64,000 nucleotides of DNA. Source: Flavobacteriaceae bacterium PS02336. GTDB taxonomy: Bacteria; Bacteroidota; Bacteroidia; Flavobacteriales; Flavobacteriaceae. Positions 1 to 9,211 of the stretch are shown here, piece by piece. The position numbers were made by a program, and so were the translations under genes. The notes below the pieces were generated by a model. It saw only the letters and a list, made by a program, of their open reading frames with translations. It searched no databases and was not told the origin of the DNA. Location: assembly GCA_029960065.1 (NCBI GenBank), contig JASCOF010000001.1, positions 1,302,001 to 1,366,000 of the forward strand, read 5' to 3'. Numbering within the stretch: the stretch's first letter is position 1; each line of letters opens with the position of its first letter.

Positions 1-1206
1 TTCAACGGTAATGTCAAATTCCAAAAGCATTTTGGCAACGTTTTTGAAAATTTCATATTGTTTTTCAATGGTGATAATTAAATGCTGTCTTTCCTGCTCA
101 CGTTCCAGCATCCTGTCGAAGTATTCATTAATCAATAATTCAGGATTTTCAATTTGCATCACAAATTCTTCGTCGTCTATGTTTTTGAGATAAGTCAATA
201 GCACAGGATTTGCTATATATTGTATAGGTACATTATGTTGCTTTGCAAGATCAAACCTAATTTGTCCTAGCCAATCTTTTATTTTAGGCTCTTTAATTGA
301 AAAACGACTCACAGAAAAGCGGTCATCCCATTTCAAGAACCATTTTTCGAATTCTATACCATTAAAAATAGCCGTTTTTCTCGTAGTTAAAATAACTTTT
401 GCATTATATTCTAATAACTGACCAATTGTATCTAGCATTGTTTCAATTTCGTCAAACCCTGATGAAATATCTATATTGCTGACATTTACTTTTTCCAATA
501 GCTCATCAAAACCATCAATTATGAGTGGAATTCGACCTTTCTTAATTTCATTTATAACAAGCTCAGAATTTAATGTAGGAAATTCAATATCGATCTCATC
601 AAGAAGAATGTATCTGAAGATTTTTGCTCCTCTATTTTTCGCCAGTTCAGTAAACAAAGGTGAAATTATTTTATCATCTTGATTTAATAAAATATTTAAA
701 ATTTCGTAGGCAGCACAAGTTTTACCATAACCCGCGGCTGCCTCCAATATGATTAATTGTGGTTCAGGTCGCTGTAAAATTTTTAAAACATTATCTAATA
801 GATCGTTTGATGAATCAGTAACATCGCCATCAAATAATTCGTAGGGGCTTCCTATATATTCATATTTAGATCCAAGCAAACTTTGAGTCTGCTTAAATAC
901 GAAATCATCATACTTCTTTCTGAGTCTATTTTTGGTAGATTCGTATGAAAAAAAACTTTTGAAAAGCTCTAGTTCAACTTCATCTTCAGAGGTGTTGGAT
1001 TTTATATTTACTGCATAACCAAGTTCAGAATATTGGTCCTTAATTTTAGCTGATTTAATTAGCGTATCTTTTGAATTAGATAAAAGAATTATATCTACAC
1101 CAAAATACCTGCCTTTTTTGTATAAAAAAACAGCTAAATCATCGTGATCTTTTTTTGTTTCAAAACCATACGTAGAATATATCTTTTCAATCTTTTTAAT
1201 ATCCAT
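1..1206 (-). CDS. NACHT-like STAND NTPase, partial (C-terminus beyond window)
   Basis: Open reading frame of 402 codons starting at the ATG at 1206 and running without a stop to the left edge. The first ~140 residues (MDIKKIEKIYSTYGFE...) form an N-terminal domain I do not recognise. A P-loop follows near residue 155 (AAAGYGKT) and a Walker B near residue 228 (IPLIIDGFDEL, the small-residue/DE pattern of NACHT modules). After that comes a sensor-like strand (AKVILTTRKT). In established knowledge, bacterial NACHT/STAND proteins are phage sensors whose unseen C-terminus would hold the repeats. The neighbours (HNH, HerA, DUF4297) fit a defence island. The fold assignment is from motifs only. A promoter should lie in the AT-rich gap to the right. 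Confidence 0.75.
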   Translation of the reverse strand, partial: MDIKKIEKIYSTYGFETKKDHDDLAVFLYKKGRYFGVDIILLSNSKDTLIKSAKIKDQYSELGYAVNIKSNTSEDEVELELFKSFFSYESTKNRLRKKYDDFVFKQTQSLLGSKYEYIGSPYELFDGDVTDSSNDLLDNVLKILQRPEPQLIILEAAAGYGKTCAAYEILNILLNQDDKIISPLFTELAKNRGAKIFRYILLDEIDIEFPTLNSELVINEIKKGRIPLIIDGFDELLEKVNVSNIDISSGFDEIETMLDTIGQLLEYNAKVILTTRKTAIFNGIEFEKWFLKWDDRFSVSRFSIKEPKIKDWLGQIRFDLAKQHNVPIQYIANPVLLTYLKNIDDEEFVMQIENPELLINEYFDRMLEREQERQHLIITIEKQYEIFKNVAKMLLEFDITVE

Positions 1207-1560
1207 AAATAAACTATTCAGAATATGAAAAATAGAAAAAAAACTACTTTTAAAGTACAGGGTAATGAAATTTTTATTAACAATATGTTAACTATTGTTT
1301 AAGTACAACGTTAGTTTTTATAACTTGTTTTTAATTTAAAAACTATTAGAAAAACTGCTACACTCTGTAAAAATGAATATATGTTGGATTGTCAGCATTA
1401 AAATAATTCTCTAAAAGTAAAAGACAATTTTTAAAATCCCCTTTATTTTTTTTAAAAAATAAGTATGATATGAAGTCCAATTTTATTTCAATTATAAAAA
1501 TAGTATTAAATCTAATCCAGTTTTTATAATCGGATAACAGATTTCTTAAAAGACTTTTTT
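1207..1560. other. AT-rich intergenic region
   Basis: This 354-bp gap lies between the NACHT-like gene start and the HNH gene stop. It is very A/T-rich with many short A and T runs. I see no ORF, clear hairpin or repeat. It must carry the promoter of the NACHT-like gene and any terminator of the HNH gene. Confidence 0.5.
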
Positions 1561-2334
1561 CTATCCTTCCTGATATTCTTCACTTTTTCTAACAGCTTCA
1601 TCTATTTCTTCTCTAGTTCGGTAGTCAACAGGAAAGGGCAGATGTGTCGGCAAATTAAAAAGTTCATAAGTAACTTCATCTGTGTAATCTATCGGAATAT
1701 TTTTAAAATGGGTTATTTCGGTTAAGGGAAATGAATTGTCAGAATTAATACTAAGTACAAAGCCTAGAGGAGGAAATGTCAATTCGTTCACTAATCCGTA
1801 TTTATTAGTATACATCGAAGTTAAACTGCGTATCTGTCCAAGATGATTAAGATACATAAAAATTCTAAATTTATCGGAAAGATTATTTTCGCTTGGATTT
1901 TTTAAAAAGTTCAATAATTCCGGTTCATCATCAGTAAAATTTGGATCGTTTATACATACAAACATTGATAATATTTGCTTAAGAAATCTTAATGGAGAAA
2001 TTTCGCGGGTAGTAAAAAACGCTTTTGAGAAGTCTTTGTTTTGAAAAATTGCTTTAGCTGTTTGACTCATTTTAAAATAATCTGGTACGTAATTATTTCC
2101 TAAGAAGCTGTTGCATTTTCGGCAGAGACAATACTTTCCGAGCCCCCCTTGCTGTAGCTTTGCGTTCGGCTGGTAGTCCGTTTTGTGTGCATTCTGCGCA
2201 TACTCTAAAAACGGCACACTTCTAAATTTAGTATATTTATTGAAAGCTACTTTCGGCGGAATATGTTCAAAGCTTAGATCAGTGTTTTTTTTGCATAAAC
2301 GGCATATTCCTTTCTGCATTTTTCTGCGAGCCAT
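1561..2334 (-). CDS. HNH/treble-clef Zn protein, putative nuclease
   Basis: 257 aa. The N-terminus has the layout of an HNH-type treble clef: a CRLCKK knuckle near residue 11, an FEHIPPK motif (His candidate catalytic residue) near residue 23, and a second knuckle CLCRKCNSFLGN near residue 70. The remaining ~170 residues have no motif I recognise. It follows the HerA gene on the same strand after a 117-bp gap, so it may be the last gene of that operon or stand alone. Cys/His spacing supports a metal-bound HNH fold. Nuclease activity and a defence role are inferred from context. Confidence 0.6.
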   Translation of the reverse strand: MARRKMQKGICRLCKKNTDLSFEHIPPKVAFNKYTKFRSVPFLEYAQNAHKTDYQPNAKLQQGGLGKYCLCRKCNSFLGNNYVPDYFKMSQTAKAIFQNKDFSKAFFTTREISPLRFLKQILSMFVCINDPNFTDDEPELLNFLKNPSENNLSDKFRIFMYLNHLGQIRSLTSMYTNKYGLVNELTFPPLGFVLSINSDNSFPLTEITHFKNIPIDYTDEVTYELFNLPTHLPFPVDYRTREEIDEAVRKSEEYQEG

Positions 2335-2450
2335 AAAGGTTATTTTAAATTGTTTTTATATTATTCTTCAATTCTTGCATAAGATTTCAGCTTATGTGAA
2401 ATACACTGCCCTTATTATTTCAATACATAAGTCAAGCCTGTTAGATATTT

Positions 2451-4130
2451 TTAGCTGTACCACTCATTTTTAATTTCGTCAATATTCATGTGTTTCCATT
2501 CTTCTTTCCATAATTCCCAATAGGGTATATCGTTTGATGAAGGCTGATCTTTGCATCTGTCAATTTGAACAATTGAAGGTAAAATAATTGATTCCCCTAC
2601 AAGTAAAGCTTCGCCTTGCTTCAAGGACGGCATTGTATCAATTAAAGACCCAAGACTGTCCGGCAGAAGTTTTTTTACATAACTTTGGTCAACAGGATTT
2701 GTCAGTCGCATAGCAATAAAGTTGTTGCACTGCGAAAATATTGTTTCTGAAATTTCAGATGGCCTCTGACTTGCTAGCAATAAAGTAATTCCATATTTTC
2801 TGCCTTCTTTAGCTATTCGTTCTATTGAATTTTTTGAGGAACGATATTTTACTAAATCACTGTTAGGTACATATTTATGTGCTTCTTCGTAAACAAGTAA
2901 AATTGGAATGTCATTATTAATTTTTTCATTTGGATCTTTTGTATTTCTCAGCCTTTTGTAGAAATATCCATATTCGAAAACCATTCTTGAAATTAGTGAA
3001 ACGGTAATGCTCAAAACCTCGAATGGCACACCGCTCAAATCAATTACAGTAACGTTGGACTGTTTTCCTGATTCATAGCCTATCAGCTGATTTAAAGTCT
3101 GTTCGAAGGTTATGTCCTTAGATTTTTGAGAAAGCAGGAAATCAAGCCTGTTGTCATTTATCTTATTCTCTAATCTATTGACAAAGTTTGTCAGTTTTCC
3201 GTTCAGACTTCCATTTGTAAGTTTAGGCTGACCTGCCTTCTCTTTATTGCTCGCTGCATAGACTTCGCCTGAATCTACTAATTCAGTATTTTTCATGTTT
3301 GCATAATCCAATATATATTGGATATCAAAATATAGCGGGGAATCGTAATGAATTTTCTTTTTGTCTGCCTCAGTTCCCTTGAAATGTTTTTTTCTATCAG
3401 AGACAATTGCTTCTTTAAAGATAAATTTCTGGTTATGATCATTTGCTTCCGTATCTAAAAAAAACTCTTCGAGTTCTTCGCTGTTTAGAAGCCAGTATGG
3501 GAGCACTAGATTTTTAATATCGATAAAATTCGCCGCTGGAAAAGCCGATTTATATTCCGAATGAATATCAAAAATGATGACATGTGAGTTATTAAGCGAA
3601 AAGCTTCCGCTTTTTTCGGAGACGGCCTTCTGTATGATTGTAGATAATGTATGCGATTTTCCCGAACCGGTAGAACCTACAATTGCAACATGCTTATTAA
3701 AAAATTTATTTCCGTTTACAGGAATCCTGATTTTATGATTGGAGGAGAGGGATGCAAAAGTAAACTTCTCTTTTGCATCGATTGACTGCTCATATATTTT
3801 TTTTATCTCTTCTTCTGATGCTGGTTCAACTTTCTTTGGAGGAATTGCTAGCGAATCCCCGCCCCTTATGAACTGCCCATTTTTAATCATTCCTAACGGG
3901 AATGCTTCAATTGCATAGTCTCTTTTTCCTGAATCATTTACAATTATTGAAAAATTTTCAATAATTGACATTAATACAGCGTTGTCATTATCTGAAATCT
4001 TAAGATAAGAACCAACCTGCAGAACTTCTCCTGCAATTCTAAAATCTTCAAGGTTGTCAACGACAATTTTTATCTTATCTGGATAAACTGCAATTACCTC
4101 AGCATTTACTTTTTTAAGTTCTTCTGACAT
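2451..4130 (-). CDS. HerA/DUF87-family ATPase of a DUF4297-HerA defence pair
   Basis: 559 aa. The N-terminal ~110 residues look like the HAS barrel (VIAVYPDKIKIVV, LQVGSYLKI). The RecA-like core has Walker A VGSTGSGKS near residue 152, Walker B ILLVYEEAHKYVP near 420, and LLASQRPSEI further on. That order is typical of HerA/FtsK-type hexameric DNA translocases. It starts one base after the stop of the DUF4297 gene, implying one transcript and coupled translation. HerA next to DUF4297 is an established anti-phage pair in which the ATPase and nuclease assemble into one complex. No key residue looks lost. Confidence 0.88.
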   Translation of the reverse strand: MSEELKKVNAEVIAVYPDKIKIVVDNLEDFRIAGEVLQVGSYLKISDNDNAVLMSIIENFSIIVNDSGKRDYAIEAFPLGMIKNGQFIRGGDSLAIPPKKVEPASEEEIKKIYEQSIDAKEKFTFASLSSNHKIRIPVNGNKFFNKHVAIVGSTGSGKSHTLSTIIQKAVSEKSGSFSLNNSHVIIFDIHSEYKSAFPAANFIDIKNLVLPYWLLNSEELEEFFLDTEANDHNQKFIFKEAIVSDRKKHFKGTEADKKKIHYDSPLYFDIQYILDYANMKNTELVDSGEVYAASNKEKAGQPKLTNGSLNGKLTNFVNRLENKINDNRLDFLLSQKSKDITFEQTLNQLIGYESGKQSNVTVIDLSGVPFEVLSITVSLISRMVFEYGYFYKRLRNTKDPNEKINNDIPILLVYEEAHKYVPNSDLVKYRSSKNSIERIAKEGRKYGITLLLASQRPSEISETIFSQCNNFIAMRLTNPVDQSYVKKLLPDSLGSLIDTMPSLKQGEALLVGESIILPSIVQIDRCKDQPSSNDIPYWELWKEEWKHMNIDEIKNEWYS

Positions 4131-4131
4131 T

Positions 4132-5343
4132 TTATATGATTTTTTTGATATCTGTTAATTTTGAAAATTGTATCTGGACCTGCTTAACATTTGGGTAAGA
4201 AACTGTAAAAAACGGATTTGAATTATAGAACTGGTAAACCTCTTTAGTTTTGCTTATTTCTTTTATAGTTAAATCAAAGTGTTCTAGTGAATTGATGATT
4301 TTCAGTTTAATCGAATTACTATAGCTGGCGGTCTTTGTTATTGATTTTGCATTAAAATCTGCACCACTGAAATCAAATCCGTCCACAAATATGAAACTTT
4401 CTAAATAAAGCTCTTTTTTTAGTTCAATTAATTCCTGTGGAAGAATGCCATGAAGATAAATGTATGGACAAAATGGCTGGGGTTCCCTTGCTGAGAGTTT
4501 AGACCATTTTTTCGAAATATTTAAGATTAAATCTTTTAATTCTGCTCGCACGTAATTCACAGCCGGCACTTCAATAATAAAAAATCGTTCAAAAGGAGAA
4601 ATGTTAAAAACCGTGAAATATTCTGCTCTTAATTCTGCAAATAATTTTGATTCTCCTTTATACGCGATAAACCATTCATTGAATAAAACGCTTCTGGAAT
4701 CTAATCTCTTTAGAAATTCAGACTTCGTTATTTTTCGTTTTAATATATCATTTTGGACTGAAATGTCTTTTATAGCTTTGAGTGCATTGTTATAGAAGAA
4801 GTTCTCCGCTTCAAAAGATGTGCATCCAAAATGATTAGTTAATAATGCAGCTATTTTTGAAACCTGGGATTGATATTCTAATGCGTTGATGTCAATTGTC
4901 AGCAGAGAAATGAAATCGTCCAATTCTGCATCAGAGAGATGTAGCTCAGTATGATGGTAGCGTTTAATTTTATTTTCAGTATAAGTCAAAAAGTGGTCTT
5001 TTAAAAAAGTTGAGTCGATAGGAAGAATCAGCTTTGTCTGGCCTGATAGGAAATGGCCGTAAAGCTTGTAATTTATTCTTTTTTTTGTGCCATTAACCAC
5101 TTCCCGGTAGTGATTAAGCATTAGCCTTACTGGTTTGGCTATTACTGAATGATTATATTCGGTTTTGGAATGATATTTACATTGAACAGCTGTTTCTTCT
5201 GTAGCGGTTTTTATATCTACGTCTTCAATTCCTTCTACAGTAATAGCATCCGTATCTTTGCTTAATTCCAATATTTTTATAATTGCATAATCAAATTGGT
5301 AGAAGTAACCTTTTATTGTATCGACTGCTGTTCTATCTGTCAT
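4132..5343 (-). CDS. DUF4297/Cap4-like nuclease, partner of HerA
   Basis: 403 aa. The N-terminus carries the PD-(D/E)xK signature of DUF4297 proteins. Residues ~36-45 read VEGIEDVDIK and a short stretch later comes AVQCKYH, where the QxK supplies the catalytic Lys. The rest is helical/mixed with no second enzyme motif. The start ATG at 5343 overlaps the end of a 61-aa ORF (shared ATGACAGATAG). Its stop is one base before the herA start. Known DUF4297-HerA systems degrade DNA non-specifically after phage triggering and cause abortive infection. That role is inferred here from motif plus partner. Confidence 0.82.
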   Translation of the reverse strand: MTDRTAVDTIKGYFYQFDYAIIKILELSKDTDAITVEGIEDVDIKTATEETAVQCKYHSKTEYNHSVIAKPVRLMLNHYREVVNGTKKRINYKLYGHFLSGQTKLILPIDSTFLKDHFLTYTENKIKRYHHTELHLSDAELDDFISLLTIDINALEYQSQVSKIAALLTNHFGCTSFEAENFFYNNALKAIKDISVQNDILKRKITKSEFLKRLDSRSVLFNEWFIAYKGESKLFAELRAEYFTVFNISPFERFFIIEVPAVNYVRAELKDLILNISKKWSKLSAREPQPFCPYIYLHGILPQELIELKKELYLESFIFVDGFDFSGADFNAKSITKTASYSNSIKLKIINSLEHFDLTIKEISKTKEVYQFYNSNPFFTVSYPNVKQVQIQFSKLTDIKKII

Positions 5344-5518
5344 GTCCGTAAAAATGTTTTGTATTATTTATAGTCTTTTTTCTTCGTTTGATATTGAAAC
5401 TCTCTTCTGATGTTGCCTCGAAAAGTTTCAAGAATTCTTTCCGGATTGTCATATATTTTAAAATCAATTGGATTACAAGTCTGCTAAGTTGTTGATCAGT
5501 ATATTTTTCTAAAGCCAT
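5333..5518 (-). CDS. small ORF translationally coupled to the DUF4297 gene
   Basis: 61 aa, ATG at 5518, mainly helical with a basic stretch (NIKRRKKTINN). Its last codons overlap the start of the nuclease gene by 11 nt in a different frame, an arrangement that couples translation. I do not recognise the family. It could be a regulator or immunity-like subunit of the nuclease-ATPase system, or only a leader ORF. The overlap is the main argument that it is real. Confidence 0.45.
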   Translation of the reverse strand: MALEKYTDQQLSRLVIQLILKYMTIRKEFLKLFEATSEESFNIKRRKKTINNTKHFYGHDR

Positions 5519-6006
5519 ATTCTGCTAGTTTTCTTAAATAAAGTTTTATTAAAAAAAAATGCATCAGCCTGAATGAGTGTCCATAATTCTGCTTTCATCC
5601 TACGCTTGTTAATTTACTTTCCAAACTTATAAAAGCATTTTATTATTATTTTATGGATTTCCATAATCTACTGCAGTATTAATTTGCAAAATAGTTCTTT
5701 TAATAAAAACACTGACACCGTATTAATACCTGATTTTCCTTTAAGAATGCATAGAGACATACACAGTAAGAGAATTAATGGTCAAACAAGCACCGTTGAG
5801 AAAATAGCAAGTATTTTTACAACCTGAATTACAGGAATAAGCCATTTTTTGTTTCAGTTAAGCAACAATTAATGATTAAAGATATGCGGTAAAGATTTTA
5901 ACAACGATGAAATGATACAACATTCTTAAATGTTACATATTGTCTTGATGATGAATTTTGTAAAGCTTAAAATTTCTTCATTTTTTCCCACGCAACATAC
6001 ATTCAT
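5519..6006. other. intergenic region upstream of the defence operon
   Basis: This 488-bp gap is without a convincing ORF on either strand. It should contain the promoter for the minus-strand 61-aa/DUF4297/HerA operon near 5520-5600. I see no repeat of note and no strong terminator hairpin. Confidence 0.45.
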
Positions 6007-6192
6007 TTATTTTTTTTCAGTCGTCTTGTTCTTCTCGATAAATTTTACAATATGAATATTTGCTATCAGTCGGAGAAAGTGTAATATTTCTTCTGCTTGA
6101 TCAAGTGTGACACTCATTCCTTCCTTCTTAAGTATTTTCTGTGCCTTTTCTGGAGAAATTTTTCCCTTGTTTTGCTCATCTCTATAATTCAT
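6007..6192 (-). CDS. small conserved hypothetical protein
   Basis: 61 aa, ATG at 6192. Charged and helical (KISPEKAQKILKKEGM, TLDQAEEILHFLRLIANI), with the look of a short helical-bundle protein. I recall similar sequences recurring in Bacteroidota accessory regions with no assigned function, sometimes misannotated as PTS subunits. It stands alone, with 500-bp gaps on both sides. A role cannot be given. Confidence 0.55.
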   Translation of the reverse strand: MNYRDEQNKGKISPEKAQKILKKEGMSVTLDQAEEILHFLRLIANIHIVKFIEKNKTTEKK

Positions 6193-6353
6193 AATTTAGT
6201 TTTTTAGTGTTAAATTATTCTTAATATAAAGATAAGTTAAATGTTTTGTATTTGTAAATCAGTATGTTAAGTTTGGTTTAAATCCTGACTAGTCACCTCA
6301 ACAGGATGTCTAAACCGTCTATTTAAGTGAGGTAAAACGTGTTAAAATGTAGT

Positions 6354-6555
6354 AAAAAGCATAAAAAAAACGCTAAAACATAGGTTTTAACGTTTTTTTA
6401 GTAGTGACCCTTACTGAACAATTTACAAACCATTTTATGAACGATTTAAAGAAATTGGCTTATTTTCAAGTGAATTTGTAAGATAATTTTTTGATTTTTT
6501 GTTTTGAAGCGGTTTGCATGTATCGTTAGGGTATGTATTGAAAAACGTTAAATAA
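6354..6555 (+). repeat. dispersed repeat element with hairpin, copy A
   Basis: Begins AAAAGCATAAAAAAAACGCT, folds an A/T-rich hairpin (CTAAAAC ata GTTTTAA within AAAAAACG...CGTTTTTT), then continues AGTGACCC...CAATTTACAAACCATTTTATGAACG and ends with GGTTTGCATGTATCGTTAGGG. Copies B (11996-12200) and C (52087-52260) share this plan. Weaker similarity between A and B extends left to about 6270 (TGGTTTAAATCCTGACTAGTCACC). The hairpin can serve as a terminator. The rest of 6193-6757 shows no gene. Confidence 0.75.
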
Positions 6556-6757
6556 CTTTATGCTTTTATCTTTTAGCTGTAATAATTATTTGTTGGGTAG
6601 ATACTTGCATATCCAGATAAAATATAGTGATTAAAAATAAAATATTTATTTAAGAAAATGAATATCAAAATTTGTTGATGATATAATTCAACCTTTCAGA
6701 TAAAACAAACTTTAGATTTTTTAATTGTGTAAGATTTAATACAGGATATTATTTTAT

Positions 6758-8062
6758 TTAATTTTTATAATGCTTTAAATTGATCGCGTTAAAAGAATAT
6801 GAAATCATTAAGTAGCTCCAAATAGCAAGTTTATTTTCATCTTGTATTTTTGGCAGATATTGCATTGCGTTTGTTGATTTATAAAAAGAAAAGGCATAAT
6901 TAATTTCCAGTTCTTTGACAGGTAAGTACTTCAAAGAAAAATCATTTTCATATCCAAGAAACTTTGTCATTTTTTGACCCAAATTATTTAAAAGCGGGTA
7001 TCGAGTATAAAAAAGGTGAAAATCAGAACGAAGAGATAGTTTACTATTTAAGGGAATTACGGTAAATAGATAAGGATTTACTAAACCTTTTCCGTTAACG
7101 TCGGAGGGAAAACGGGTAAAGACATTCATATTTCCATTGAACTTCCATGTCACGCCATATAAGACATCAAAATCTCCCGAACTATTATCTGATAGATTAG
7201 GACTGCTGCCACTAATTATTTCTGCACCTAAACGCCAAGTAGATTTCAATAGAGATAATTTAACTTCAGGTTGAAAATAGTAAGCAAATAATTTTTGACC
7301 TTTTGAATTACGTCCAAACTGCCAATATGAATTTAAAGTATAATACCATTGTTTCGTTTTAAATTCTATTCTTCCGCCTGCTGTTGCACGAGTATACAAT
7401 TTCCCTGAACTTGAGTTTTCTAAAAAATCAACAGCATTCAATGAATTAAATGAAAATCCATGATTGTTATTGTAATTGAGACTATTTACCAACAGGTATT
7501 TATACCTATTTGATGCAACAGGAGAGTAGGCTGACTCAAATTCAGTGCTGTAGTTTCTGGTAAACAAAAAGAAAAAATCATTAGAGAAATATTTTGAGTA
7601 TTTCATTATCCGTATTCCTTCATGGGCTCTCCCTTGCTGTGCCCAAGGAGCATCAGAAAATAATCTGCCATTATCTAATAAAACACTTTGCCTTCCCAAT
7701 CGTACATTTAGAGATTTAATCTTAGTCTCAAAATACAATTGATAAAAATTAATGCTTCCAACTTTGGAAGCTTTGCTGTTTTCATCCCAAAGATGAATTT
7801 CCTGTAAATCGGATTTAATAAGCCATTTTTCTCTAGCATACTGCATAGAAATTCTGTTTCTCTGGGTAATAATAAAATAAGGATCAATTGAATCGTTGGG
7901 AGGAAGAAAATAATTTGAAGTATATTCGACTCTTGGTCTGATTTCAATATTCATTAGAAACTGTTGGGATAAGCTATTTTTTTGCTGTGCGTATAATTGA
8001 AATACACATAAATTAATAAAAAGTAATAAGATTTTTTTACTCGCAAGTATTTTGACTATCAT
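6758..8062 (-). CDS. alginate-export-family outer-membrane beta-barrel
   Basis: 434 aa with an N-terminal signal sequence (KILLLFINLCVFQLYAQ) followed by a long series of alternating hydrophobic/polar strands typical of an outer-membrane barrel. Blocks such as FIITQRNRISMQYAREKW, NVRLGRQSVLLDNGRLF and WAQQGRAHEGIRI match the alginate-export porin family as I know it. It would sit in the outer membrane as a pore for anionic or small substrates. The true substrate is not evident, and no metal motif is seen although metal genes follow upstream. It appears monocistronic. Confidence 0.72.
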   Translation of the reverse strand: MIVKILASKKILLLFINLCVFQLYAQQKNSLSQQFLMNIEIRPRVEYTSNYFLPPNDSIDPYFIITQRNRISMQYAREKWLIKSDLQEIHLWDENSKASKVGSINFYQLYFETKIKSLNVRLGRQSVLLDNGRLFSDAPWAQQGRAHEGIRIMKYSKYFSNDFFFLFTRNYSTEFESAYSPVASNRYKYLLVNSLNYNNNHGFSFNSLNAVDFLENSSSGKLYTRATAGGRIEFKTKQWYYTLNSYWQFGRNSKGQKLFAYYFQPEVKLSLLKSTWRLGAEIISGSSPNLSDNSSGDFDVLYGVTWKFNGNMNVFTRFPSDVNGKGLVNPYLFTVIPLNSKLSLRSDFHLFYTRYPLLNNLGQKMTKFLGYENDFSLKYLPVKELEINYAFSFYKSTNAMQYLPKIQDENKLAIWSYLMISYSFNAINLKHYKN

Positions 8063-8163
8063 ACTTCTAATATCCTATAGAATTAGTGTATAAAAGTAAT
8101 AATAGTATTCATATTTACAATATTATAATTACGTTTGATAATCCGCATTTATAATTTGTTCTG

Positions 8164-8259
8164 TTAAATCAGTAATGCGATTAGAGCCGGCACTTCTACC
8201 AAAGAATCTATGACAAATGCAAAAGCCTGAACGATGATTATTACCAATACTCCATGCAT
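8164..8259 (-). pseudogene. fossil C-terminal fragment of an ACR3 arsenite transporter
   Basis: A 31-codon minus-strand stretch reads [20 protein letters not shown] and then stops. It matches the C-terminus of the intact ACR3 at 16.6 kb, which reads [23 protein letters not shown] similarity extends over about 95 bp. An in-frame stop lies a few codons upstream, so only the last transmembrane segment survives. It lies downstream of the CDF gene on the same strand. Confidence 0.72.
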
Positions 8260-8308
8260 GCAGCAATGTTAAGCTGGAAAATACTGCCCGTCGCTGTTAA
8301 AGAAGATC

Positions 8309-8347
8309 AAAATCTGTCTCACAATTTGTGTGAAACAGATTTTTTTT
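8309..8347. terminator. intrinsic terminator hairpin
   Basis: Arms AAAATCTGT (8309-8317) and ACAGATTTT (8335-8343) pair, with inner CACA/TGTG pairing, followed on the plus strand by a T run. It lies just downstream of the CDF gene (minus strand) and can work in both directions. Confidence 0.7.
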
Positions 8348-8418
8348 GGTTTCTCTATTGGTGCAGCGATAAAAAAAATAATTTTGAAGAACATTCTATA
8401 CTTTTAAATTACCAAATA

Positions 8419-9207
8419 TCATAACTGTAATATTTTTAATGCTCCTCTAGCGACTATGAAAAACACACAAACACCAATAATAAGATCGGGTACCATTGAA
8501 TTAGTAAAGTATACTAATATACCAGCAATTATGACTCCCATATTAATTACAATATCATTCGAAGTAAAAATCATACTAGCTTCCATATGTGCCTCTTTAC
8601 TTTTAGATTTTTGAAGCAGGTAAAGGCATAACGAATTACCTACAAGTGCAAATAATGAAACTATTATCATAGTTCCGTATGCAGGAATATGGTCTGAGTC
8701 TACAAATCTTCTTAAAACTTCAATAAGTCCCAAAACTGCAAGACCAATCTGAAAATAACCACTTATTTTTGCTACACTTCCTTTTCTTGAAGCTGTGCTC
8801 CCGACAGCAAACAGAGCTAAACCATATACAATGCTATCGGCGAACATATCCAAACTGTCGGCAACCAATCCCATCGAATTGGATATAAAACCTGTAATTA
8901 TCTCTATTAGAAAGAATGAAAAGTTTACAATGAGAACCTGCCATAATAACTTACTTTGCTGTGAGTCACTGTTTGTCTCTACATGTTCTGATGTATGTTC
9001 TGATGCCAGCAGAGTGCTGTCCAGATTAAGAGTATCAATTGCATTTGTTATAAGAGTGTCGTCGTCCGTATGATAGATCTTTAATCTTCTGTTTGCAATG
9101 TCAAAATCAAGCTGTTTGATTTGTTCTAAACCAGCGAGCTTCATTCGTATTAATTGTTCCTCACTGGGACAATCCATTTTTCTTATATTATATATACTTT
9201 TTTTCAT
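8419..9207 (-). CDS. CDF cation-efflux transporter with degenerate HMA-like N-terminus
   Basis: 262 aa from the ATG at 9207. I prefer this start over the upstream alternative at 9237 because it begins 4 nt after the TonB receptor stop. Residues 1-75 resemble an HMA fold, but MDCPSEE replaces the usual MxCxxC, so metal binding by two cysteines is lost. Then follow about six membrane helices with the CDF core ADSLDMFADSIVYG and FTSNDIVINMG. It exports divalent metal across the inner membrane. The pairing with a TonB receptor and a Cys-rich small protein is a recurrent Bacteroidota metal cassette. Confidence 0.8.
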   Translation of the reverse strand: MKKSIYNIRKMDCPSEEQLIRMKLAGLEQIKQLDFDIANRRLKIYHTDDDTLITNAIDTLNLDSTLLASEHTSEHVETNSDSQQSKLLWQVLIVNFSFFLIEIITGFISNSMGLVADSLDMFADSIVYGLALFAVGSTASRKGSVAKISGYFQIGLAVLGLIEVLRRFVDSDHIPAYGTMIIVSLFALVGNSLCLYLLQKSKSKEAHMEASMIFTSNDIVINMGVIIAGILVYFTNSMVPDLIIGVCVFFIVARGALKILQL

Positions 9208-9211
9208 AAGA

